Of a DNA stretch of 5,657 nt, positions 1 to 5,084 are shown in pieces. The notes under the pieces were generated by a model. The model searched no databases and was not told where the DNA came from. It worked only from the letters and a program-made list of their open reading frames with translations. This DNA is from Ktedonobacterales bacterium. GTDB taxonomy: Bacteria; Chloroflexota; Ktedonobacteria; Ktedonobacterales; JADMIN01. Positions within the stretch are counted from its first letter, which is position 1. Each line of letters starts with the position of its first letter. Both the position numbers and the translations under genes were made by a program. The stretch spans positions 1 through 5,657 of the forward strand of contig JANWHL010000241.1 of the NCBI GenBank assembly GCA_025450405.1, read 5' to 3'.

Positions 1-7
1 CCGATAG

Positions 8-26
8 AGCGCGCCGTCAGCGCGCT
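8..26 (-). terminator. GC-rich hairpin enclosing the kinase stop codon, possible terminator
   Basis: Perfect 7-bp inverted repeat (AGCGCGC at 8-14, GCGCGCT at 20-26) with a 5-nt loop. The kinase TGA stop (17-19) sits inside that loop. Such a strong GC stem at a gene end fits a transcription terminator or 3'-end stabiliser. Only seven bases remain beyond it before the window ends, and they are not a T run, so an intrinsic terminator is unproven. Confidence 0.35.
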
Positions 27-3000
27 GATCGTTGTCGCGGGGGACGCCGCTCGGTCGGCTCGTTTGACACGTTGGACTCCGCCGGCTGGGTCGCCTCCGC
101 GCCAGCGCTCCCGCCTGTTGGCACCAGGGGCAGGCGAATGGTGAACGTGGTGCCATGCCGCGCATTGGGCGCCACTCGCGACGTGACCGCGATGGTGCCA
201 CCGTGCGCCGCGACGAGCTCATGCGCGATATATAGACCAAGGCCCAAGCCATGCTGGGAGGCACGCCCCTGGGTGCGCTCCACCTGGTAGAAGCGTGAGA
301 AAATCCGCGGGAGCGCCGCCGCGGCGATCCCCGGCCCCTCGTCGTGTACCCGCACCTCAGCATCGCTCCGCAGCCGCCGCAGCCGCACCACGATCCGCGG
401 CGAATCCGGGGCGTAGATGATGGCGTTGGTCAGGAGATTGGTGAGCACCTGCCCCAGCCGCATGGCATCGCCGCTGATGAAGAGAGGCGTATCGGCGCCC
501 TCCACCGCGATCACCTGGTCCGGCGGCGCGAACGTTCGCGCCGCCTCGACGGCCTCCGAAACAACCTGATTCAGCGACATGCGCTCAATCTCAAGATTGA
601 ATCCGCCCTGTTGCAAGCGTCTCGCATCGAGCAGGTCTCGCACCAACCGTTGCAGACGCAGCGTCTGTTGGAGCGCGCGCGCGAGCAGTTCGCGCGTATG
701 GGCGTCTTCGGGCTGGCCCGCGAACTGGGTGACGAGCCTTTGCAGGTAGGTCTTCAGGGGAGTCAGGGGGGCACGCAGCTCGTGGCTGGCCATGGCCAGA
801 AATTCGTCCTGTAGGCGGTGCAGGCTGCGCTCGGTGATGTCGCGCACCGTCACCACTCCGCCAAGTTCCTCGCCATTGCTCTCGATCGGGCGCCCGCTCG
901 CTTCAAAGTATCGGGGCGTGACGTCTGAAGTGTTGAGGATGAACTCCATGAGGAAGGTCTCGCCGCGCGCCGCCCGCTGCTGCGGCGTGGCCGCCGCTGG
1001 CAGGGGACGTCCATCCACATCCAAAGCCATGAAGGGGGTAGCCGCTTCACCGAACAGCCGCTTGTAGGCCGCGTTGCTGAGCAAGGGCGCCTCGTCGCTG
1101 GCAACGACCAGCACGGCATCGCCCATACTTAGCAAGATGGCCGCCAGCCGCGCCCGCTCGGCATCGCTCGTCTGCTTTTTCCGAGCCAATGAGGCCGCCA
1201 GATCCTGCGCCTCCTGGGTCCGCGCCGCGAGATCGTCATTGGCGGCACGCAGCTCCTCGACGGTTGCCTCCATCTCCTCGTTCACCGTTTCGAGTTCTTC
1301 GTTGCTGGCCTGGAGCTCTTCGTTGAGCGTACGGATCTCCTCGACGGTGGCTTGCTCTTGCTCGCGCGCGAGCAGCAGGTCATCACTGGTCCGATGCAGC
1401 TCCAGATTGGATGCGCCCAATTCCTGATTCGCCGTCATGAGTTGGCGCGAGAGCGCCGTCATCCGCTCCAGCTCCGCGCGCAGCCGCGCCAGCTCGTCAT
1501 CGCGTCGCGCCAGTACCCGCCCAGGTTCCGCTTGGTCGCGCGTGCTGGCGCCCTCCGCGGTCCGGCGGGCCTCAGCCGAGCCATCCATCACCAGCAGCAG
1601 CACTTCCGAGGCCTGGCCCGCTGAGTTCGCTGAGTTCGCTTGATGCATGTCCCCGCCACCAACGCGTACCGCCCATGGGTACGCGACGATGCGCACCACA
1701 CGTCGCTCGCCGAACCCGGTCTCCAGCGGCACCACCGCCGATACGCTCGGCGGGGCCAGCGGGTCCGCCGCACTGGCGGGCGTGGCGGGGTCGTGCTGGC
1801 TGCTGGGCCGTGCCTGGAACGCGGTATCAATGAGGCGGCGCAGCGCGGGACTTGGCGCGCGCTCGGCGAGATGCACCAGGTCGCCGCCGATGGCAGGCCG
1901 GTAGATGTCGAGCAGGCGCAGCGCCGTGCTATTGATTGTGCGGATGCGATACTCCCGATCCACCACGGCCACCCCGACCGGGAGCTCGAAGAGCAGGTTG
2001 CCAATCTCCTCGTCGGTGGACCACTCTCTCTCCGCCGCCAATGCCGCCAGCGACGCGCGGCGCGCCCATCCGCGGGGCGCCGGCTCTGGGGCGGCGCCCG
2101 CGGCCGCGGCGGCGTGCGGGCCCAGACGGCGCGCCGTGAGGTGCTGTCCGGCTGTTGCCGCCAGAGGCTTGGGCGGGAGCACGCTCCCTTCCATGCGGTG
2201 ATAGAGCTTGAGATGCGGATGCGCTGGCGTAAAGTGCGCACTCAGCGCGCCAGCCGACTCGGATTTGCCAAGCGCCAGATAGCCGCCTGGCCGCAGAGCG
2301 AAGGCAAAGAGGCGTAGCGCCCGCTGCTGCAGTTCTGGGGTGAAATAGATCAGGACATTCCGGCACACCACCAGATCAATATGCGGAAACGGCGGTCGCT
2401 GCCCCAGGTCATGCTCGCCGAAGATCACCAGACCGCGGATTGGCTTCTTGACTTCGTAAGTGCCATCCAGCCGCGTGAAATAGCGGTCGCGCAGCTCGTT
2501 GGAGACACCGGCGAGCGCCGCGGCGGGATAGATGCCCCGCCGCGCGAACGCCACCGCGCGCTCGTCCAGGTCGGTGGCGAACAGACGCACAGTGACCTGG
2601 CTCAGCGCGGGCCCCAGTGCCTCCGCCACCAGGATCGCCAGCGAATAGGCCTCCTCGCCGGTGGCACAGCCCGCCGACCAGAGACGCAACTGACTATCTC
2701 CCGCACGCGCCTGGGCAATCAGATCGGGCAGCACCTGGCCGCCCAGGGCGGCGAAGAGCTCGGGGTCGCGGAAGAACTCGGTCACTTTGATCAAGAAGCT
2801 GCTGACGAGGCGTTGATACTCGTCAGGATCTTGGAACAGGTAACGCAGGTAGTCGCCCAACCTTGGCAGCCCGGTGGCCACCATGCGCCGTTGCAGCCGG
2901 CGCACGATGGTCGGCCGTCGGTAGCTGGTGAAATCAATGCCGCTGTGCTGGCGCACCTGGGTGAGCAGCGACTCTAGCAGATCCGCTTGCGAGGTGTCCA

Positions 3001-3670
3001 GCTCATCGGGCCGCTCACCAGTGTCGGGATCGAGGAGCGTGGGGAGGGTGGTGCCCCCCAGCAGATCATGCAGCAGCGGCCCAATCTGCTCGAGATGCGC
3101 CACAAGATCCACCGTGGTGGGCGCCAGCGACTGTGGCATGCCCGCGAAAGCGGCGGTGGTGGGATCCTCAATGATCACCACACCCCCAGCGGCTTTGACC
3201 TCCCATGCGCCTTCCGCGCCGTCCGAGCCGCTGCCGGTCAAAATCACGGCGATCAGCCGCTCGCCAAAGAGGCGCGCCGCGCTGCTGAAGAGTCGGTTGA
3301 TGGAGGGCCTGGAGTGGCCGCCGGCTGGGCGCAGCCGCACCTCGTGGTCATCAATCTCCACATCCCGGTCGGCCGGCACCAGATAGACCGTGCCCGCGGC
3401 GAGCTTCTCCGCCGCGCCCACCGTGCGCACCACCAGTCGGGTGCGCCGCGTCAGAATGGTGTCCAGGTGGCTGGTGCGGTGAGGGTCGAGGTGCTGGGCC
3501 ACCACGATTGGCGCGGGGAAGTCGGGCGCGAGCGCGCCCAATACCGTCGAGAGCGCCTCGATGCCACCCGCCGACGCGCCGATCACGACGAGGTCGTAGA
3601 GCGCTGGCGGTGGGGCCAGTGTCTGGAGGTCCGCCTGTGAGTGCCCTTGCCCTGGCCGCTCGGCCATCAC
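17..3670 (-). CDS. CheB-CheR-PAS-histidine kinase fusion protein
   Basis: Predicted soluble signalling protein of 1217 residues; no membrane segment or signal peptide is visible. Order of parts: CheB methylesterase domain (about 25-205) with GASAGG and Ser33, AQH with His60, and TGSGSDG with Asp150, matching the family's Ser-His-Asp triad; CheR methyltransferase (about 228-492) with KVTEFFRD at 295-302, the SAM-site motif SAGCATGEEAYS at 332-343, ATDLDE at 365-370 and CRNVLIYF at 436-443; PAS-like region (about 556-620); long coiled coil (about 722-835); second PAS-like region (about 840-945); HisKA with SHELRAP and phospho-acceptor His963; HATPase_c with N box Asn1082, DEGPGI at 1110-1115 and GLGLGL at 1141-1146. 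The tail after 1183 is low-complexity. There is no receiver domain, so CheB lacks its classical regulatory part. Known family: CheB/CheR-fused PAS kinases, often outside flagellar chemotaxis clusters. Input signal, methylation target and phosphorylation partner are not shown. The start is GTG at 3670 or ATG at 3667; both fit the ribosome-binding site. Confidence 0.95.
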   Translation of the reverse strand: MMAERPGQGHSQADLQTLAPPPALYDLVVIGASAGGIEALSTVLGALAPDFPAPIVVAQHLDPHRTSHLDTILTRRTRLVVRTVGAAEKLAAGTVYLVPADRDVEIDDHEVRLRPAGGHSRPSINRLFSSAARLFGERLIAVILTGSGSDGAEGAWEVKAAGGVVIIEDPTTAAFAGMPQSLAPTTVDLVAHLEQIGPLLHDLLGGTTLPTLLDPDTGERPDELDTSQADLLESLLTQVRQHSGIDFTSYRRPTIVRRLQRRMVATGLPRLGDYLRYLFQDPDEYQRLVSSFLIKVTEFFRDPELFAALGGQVLPDLIAQARAGDSQLRLWSAGCATGEEAYSLAILVAEALGPALSQVTVRLFATDLDERAVAFARRGIYPAAALAGVSNELRDRYFTRLDGTYEVKKPIRGLVIFGEHDLGQRPPFPHIDLVVCRNVLIYFTPELQQRALRLFAFALRPGGYLALGKSESAGALSAHFTPAHPHLKLYHRMEGSVLPPKPLAATAGQHLTARRLGPHAAAAAGAAPEPAPRGWARRASLAALAAEREWSTDEEIGNLLFELPVGVAVVDREYRIRTINSTALRLLDIYRPAIGGDLVHLAERAPSPALRRLIDTAFQARPSSQHDPATPASAADPLAPPSVSAVVPLETGFGERRVVRIVAYPWAVRVGGGDMHQANSANSAGQASEVLLLVMDGSAEARRTAEGASTRDQAEPGRVLARRDDELARLRAELERMTALSRQLMTANQELGASNLELHRTSDDLLLAREQEQATVEEIRTLNEELQASNEELETVNEEMEATVEELRAANDDLAARTQEAQDLAASLARKKQTSDAERARLAAILLSMGDAVLVVASDEAPLLSNAAYKRLFGEAATPFMALDVDGRPLPAAATPQQRAARGETFLMEFILNTSDVTPRYFEASGRPIESNGEELGGVVTVRDITERSLHRLQDEFLAMASHELRAPLTPLKTYLQRLVTQFAGQPEDAHTRELLARALQQTLRLQRLVRDLLDARRLQQGGFNLEIERMSLNQVVSEAVEAARTFAPPDQVIAVEGADTPLFISGDAMRLGQVLTNLLTNAIIYAPDSPRIVVRLRRLRSDAEVRVHDEGPGIAAAALPRIFSRFYQVERTQGRASQHGLGLGLYIAHELVAAHGGTIAVTSRVAPNARHGTTFTIRLPLVPTGGSAGAEATQPAESNVSNEPTERRPPRQRSAR
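1621..1638 (-). repeat. 9-bp tandem duplication inside the kinase gene
   Basis: Two exact copies of CTGAGTTCG in tandem (plus-strand reading) lie in the kinase gene and encode an Ala-Asn-Ser-Ala-Asn-Ser-Ala stretch at residues 678-684. This is in the linker between the first PAS-like region and the coiled coil. The unit is a multiple of three, so it keeps the frame. It looks like a slippage-type expansion in a tolerant linker. Confidence 0.7.
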
Positions 3671-3966
3671 GCGCCGCCTTCCATGTGTCGCCCCGTGCTC
3701 GGAACGTCAACAGCCTGGCGCGGGTCGTTCATCGCGGCACAACTGATAGCCGATCGGGCGCCTTTCCTGGCGCGGACGGTCCGGCCGTACACCCTTGGGG
3801 CGTTTATCGTCCGGGCGGCGTTAAGCGGAGGGTGTAACCGCGACGGTGCACTCCCCTGGGGCGCGCCGCCACGCGTTCCACCCGCGGACTCCCGCGCACG
3901 GTTCAGGTCGACAGGCGAGGGAGTAACGAAGATGTCGCCAGAGCACGTCCCGAGAACAGAATGCAC
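3667..3966 (-). CDS. Weak candidate small ORF upstream of the kinase (99 aa)
   Basis: Reading frame with a GTG start at 3966, preceded by GGAGG (3973-3977) at 6-nt spacing. Its TGA overlaps the kinase ATG as TGATG, the layout of translationally coupled genes. Against it: the product is a Gly/Ala/Arg/Pro-rich chain that I do not recognise, with no motif, membrane segment or clear fold. About a quarter of its codons end in A or T, more than I see at the start of the kinase gene, so codon bias does not support strong coding selection. It may be a leader ORF that tunes kinase translation, or chance in GC-rich DNA. Listed for completeness at low confidence. Confidence 0.18.
   Translation of the reverse strand: MHSVLGTCSGDIFVTPSPVDLNRARESAGGTRGGAPQGSAPSRLHPPLNAARTINAPRVYGRTVRARKGARSAISCAAMNDPRQAVDVPSTGRHMEGGA
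3677..3682 (-). promoter_or_regulatory. Ribosome-binding site of the fusion kinase
   Basis: On the minus strand GGAAGG lies 6 nt before the GTG at 3670 and 9 nt before the ATG at 3667. It supports initiation here but does not separate the two adjacent starts. The CheB fold begins only about 24 residues downstream, so either choice leaves the same domain content. I found no convincing -35/-10 pair directly upstream: a TTGACG at about 3704-3709 has only a poor -10 match at the expected distance. Confidence 0.55.
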
Positions 3967-4190
3967 CGGAATCCTCCACAGTGTGCGGGTGCTCAGAGAC
4001 CGACGTTCACCGGGGCGCCTCTACGCTCGTCGCGACAACACCCTTCCGCGCGACTGGCCAGGCCATATTCGCACAATTCTCTCATGCGCCGCAAACCCAG
4101 CCACCGCGCCGTCAGCCGCCCGCCACCAGAGTGCCGGGAGCGTCTCGCGCATACCGAGCGCGGTGTGATTGGGCAATCTATGGCACCGGT

Positions 4191-4229
4191 GTGTTCGGGA
4201 AGTTGGTGTTCGGGAAGTTGGTGTTCGGG
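4191..4229. repeat. 15-bp tandem repeat, 2.6 copies
   Basis: Exact copies of GTGTTCGGGAAGTTG at 4191-4205 and 4206-4220, then nine more matching bases to 4229. A degenerate relative of the copy start (11 of 13 bases, 4161-4173 against 4187-4199) lies 26 bases upstream. The repeat lies about 270 bases before the membrane gene and about 520 bases before the kinase start. It could be a set of direct-repeat binding sites for a regulator or a slippage product. No protein-coding role is supported. Confidence 0.85.
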
Positions 4230-4285
4230 CCGCCATGCGGCTGTTTCGTCTGCCCGCGTAGCCGAGTACGCTGGAATAAGCGACC

Positions 4286-4319
4286 CACGGCCCCGCATCC
4301 GCGTAACCCGCGGTCCGTG
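4286..4319. other. Two-step inverted repeat (possible RNA hairpin)
   Basis: Outer arms CACGG (4286-4290) and CCGTG (4315-4319) enclose inner arms CCGCG (4299-4303) and CGCGG (4309-4313) with a TAACC loop, giving a stem with an asymmetric internal loop. No T run follows on either strand, so it is not a standard intrinsic terminator. It lies in the long gene-free stretch. GC-rich sequence produces such pairings by chance, so function is uncertain. Confidence 0.3.
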
Positions 4320-4481
4320 AACCCAGTGGCCACGCGCGGTCCCCAAGCCCAACGCGCCCCTATGTCGCGCCGTTACTCGTCCACCCACTGCCCGTCATAC
4401 ACGGCGTTCCGGCTGACGTCCCGCCGATGCAAGGCCCGCGTCTACGCAAGTGCGCCGAGTGCCTTGGTTGTCGCGATCGAC

Positions 4482-4493
4482 GGGAGGGGGGGG
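4482..4493 (+). promoter_or_regulatory. Ribosome-binding site of the small membrane protein gene
   Basis: A purine-rich GGGAGGGGGGGG tract ends 4 nt before the GTG at 4498; its GGAGG core is 10 nt away. This decides the start: the upstream in-frame GTG codons at 4450 and 4459 have no comparable site and would add an unconserved-looking Arg/Gly-rich extension. The run of eight G (4486-4493) is also a place where slippage or sequencing error could occur. Confidence 0.6.
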
Positions 4494-4497
4494 ATTG

Positions 4498-4764
4498 GTG
4501 ACTCAAATCCCCAACCTCGTCCTCGCCGCCAGCATCGCGCTGGACATCTTTGTGGCGGGCGGCGCGATCATCCTGGCGGCTTTGGGCGTACGCTGGTTCA
4601 CACGGCCCCGCGACACGCGACTGGCCGATCCGCGCGTGCGCCCGCTCCTTCGCCTCACCCTCGCGCTGCTGTTCGCCAGTTACGCGCTGGTGATCGTGCA
4701 CGCGAGCCTCCACCTCTCCCGCGATCTGAACGCCGCGTGCCCTCCATTGCCTGAGTGGCCCTGA
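4498..4764 (+). CDS. Small two-TM membrane protein, function unknown
   Basis: 88-residue protein from the GTG at 4498. Two hydrophobic segments, about residues 6-30 and 50-70, are long enough to cross the membrane. The linker between them (about 32-52) carries seven Arg and one Asp-Pro turn, so by the positive-inside rule it should face the cytoplasm, with both ends outside. The short C-terminal part after His72 ends in a Cys-Pro-Pro-Leu-Pro segment. No catalytic motif is visible and I do not recognise the family. It stands alone: it diverges from the kinase and converges on the reductase-like gene, so context gives no function. Hydrophobic periodicity and the strong ribosome-binding site favour a real gene over a chance frame; an alternative start at 4450 would give 104 residues. 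Confidence 0.65.
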   Translation: MTQIPNLVLAASIALDIFVAGGAIILAALGVRWFTRPRDTRLADPRVRPLLRLTLALLFASYALVIVHASLHLSRDLNAACPPLPEWP

Positions 4765-4772
4765 TCCGGCGG

Positions 4773-4809
4773 CCGCGCTTGAATGCGCGGAACCACGCGC
4801 TTAGAGCGC
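4773..4809 (+). other. Array of alternative GC-rich stems after the membrane gene
   Basis: Starting 9 nt after the stop, CCGCGC (4773-4778) pairs with GCGCGG (4785-4790). The GCGCG at 4785-4789 can instead pair with CGCGC at 4796-4800, and GCGCT (4797-4801) can pair with AGCGC (4805-4809). Neighbouring stems therefore exclude each other. The position fits a transcription end for the membrane gene, but no T run follows, so this is at most a weak or factor-dependent terminator. Confidence 0.35.
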
Positions 4810-4877
4810 ATGATACCTGATGGGCAAGCCGTCTAGCCGACACACCCCAGCCCCCACCTTCACTCGGCCTCCAGGCC

Positions 4878-4942
4878 CCTCGCAGCTCAGGATTCTCCTG
4901 AAAATAGCCCGTGGCCCGCACGCGGTCCTCGAAGCTCAGGAT
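4878..4942. repeat. Imperfect 16-bp direct repeat in the convergent intergenic region
   Basis: CCTCGCAGCTCAGGAT (4878-4893) recurs as CCTCGAAGCTCAGGAT (4927-4942), 15 of 16 bases identical, with start points 49 bases apart. The first copy runs into a 6-bp stem (TCAGGA, loop TTC, TCCTGA; 4887-4901). The second is followed by a 6-bp inverted repeat at 4948-4965. This resembles a composite intergenic repeat element. Confidence 0.65.
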
Positions 4943-4947
4943 GACAC

Positions 4948-4965
4948 GCGGAACTTCAATTCCGC
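4948..4965. repeat. Inverted repeat GCGGAA/TTCCGC
   Basis: Perfect 6-bp arms GCGGAA (4948-4953) and TTCCGC (4960-4965) around a 6-nt loop CTTCAA. It sits just after the second copy of the direct repeat. No T run follows on either strand. It could be part of a dispersed repeat or a small hairpin between the converging transcripts. Confidence 0.5.
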
Positions 4966-5084
4966 ATCCTCGCCAGTCGATCTGCCCGTCAGTGACCGCA
5001 ACGCGCGCCCGGTGGCTCCGTGCCAACCTCCACCCGCCGGGTCGCTCCTAGGTTAGGGCCACGGGAGCGCACCACCGTACGCCC

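Larger units (their letters stand above)
3671..4497. other. Long intergenic region between divergent genes, no convincing gene
   Basis: About 830 bases separate the leftward kinase from the rightward membrane gene, so promoters for both should lie here. Several reading frames are open, as expected at this GC content, but their products are Arg/Pro/Ala-rich and unrecognisable. Identifiable content: the weak 99-aa minus frame, a 15-bp tandem repeat at 4191-4229, and a stepped inverted repeat at 4286-4319. On the minus strand TTGCCC, 17 bases, then TATGCG (about 4150-4178) is a moderate sigma-70-like match that could serve the kinase with a long leader. I saw no tRNA or recognised riboswitch. 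Confidence 0.6.
4765..5084. other. Convergent intergenic region, repeat-like, no supported gene
   Basis: 320 bases between the stops of two converging genes. Both strands have open frames (plus 4820-5056, minus 4655-5026), but neither product is recognisable, and the minus one runs antisense through most of the membrane gene. The stretch holds overlapping GC stems at 4773-4809, an inverted repeat TCAGGA/TCCTGA at 4887-4901, a direct repeat (4878-4893 and 4927-4942), an inverted repeat at 4948-4965, and a 6-bp pair CGCTCC/GGAGCG (5043-5048, 5064-5069) with a 15-nt loop. The density of short repeats suggests a dispersed intergenic repeat or decayed sequence rather than a gene. Confidence 0.5.

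Noticed and set aside
1640..2317. 225-codon and other long plus-strand frames opposite the kinase
   Set aside because: They are antisense to a domain-complete gene; long opposite-strand frames are expected from its high GC and codon bias.
3932..4168. 78-codon plus-strand frame with ATG at 3932 and GAGGGAG 8 nt upstream
   Set aside because: The ribosome-binding site is good, but the Arg/Pro/Ala/Ser-rich product has no recognisable motif or hydrophobic pattern, and the frame overlaps the other weak candidate on the opposite strand. Most likely chance in GC-rich DNA.
4241..4330. Possible tRNA, suggested by a GCCCGCGTAGCCGAG start
   Set aside because: No matching acceptor stem, anticodon arm or T-loop consensus could be paired with it on either strand.
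3993..4388. 131-codon minus-strand frame in the intergenic region
   Set aside because: Includes a translated copy of the 15-bp repeat and is otherwise Arg/Gly-rich without motifs; no supporting start signal seen.
3981..4754. 257-codon plus-strand frame running through the intergenic region and membrane gene
   Set aside because: It crosses the tandem repeat, overlaps the membrane gene in another frame and gives a Pro/Arg/His-rich product typical of an out-of-frame shadow.
4887..4901. TCAGGA/TCCTGA hairpin as an intrinsic terminator
   Set aside because: The stem is only 6 bp and not GC-rich; on the plus strand it is followed by AAAATAG and on the minus strand no T run follows it.
4655..5026. 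123-codon minus-strand frame antisense to the membrane gene
   Set aside because: The first half looks mildly protein-like, but I recognise no family, it spans the repeat block, and the second half is the antisense of a better-supported gene.
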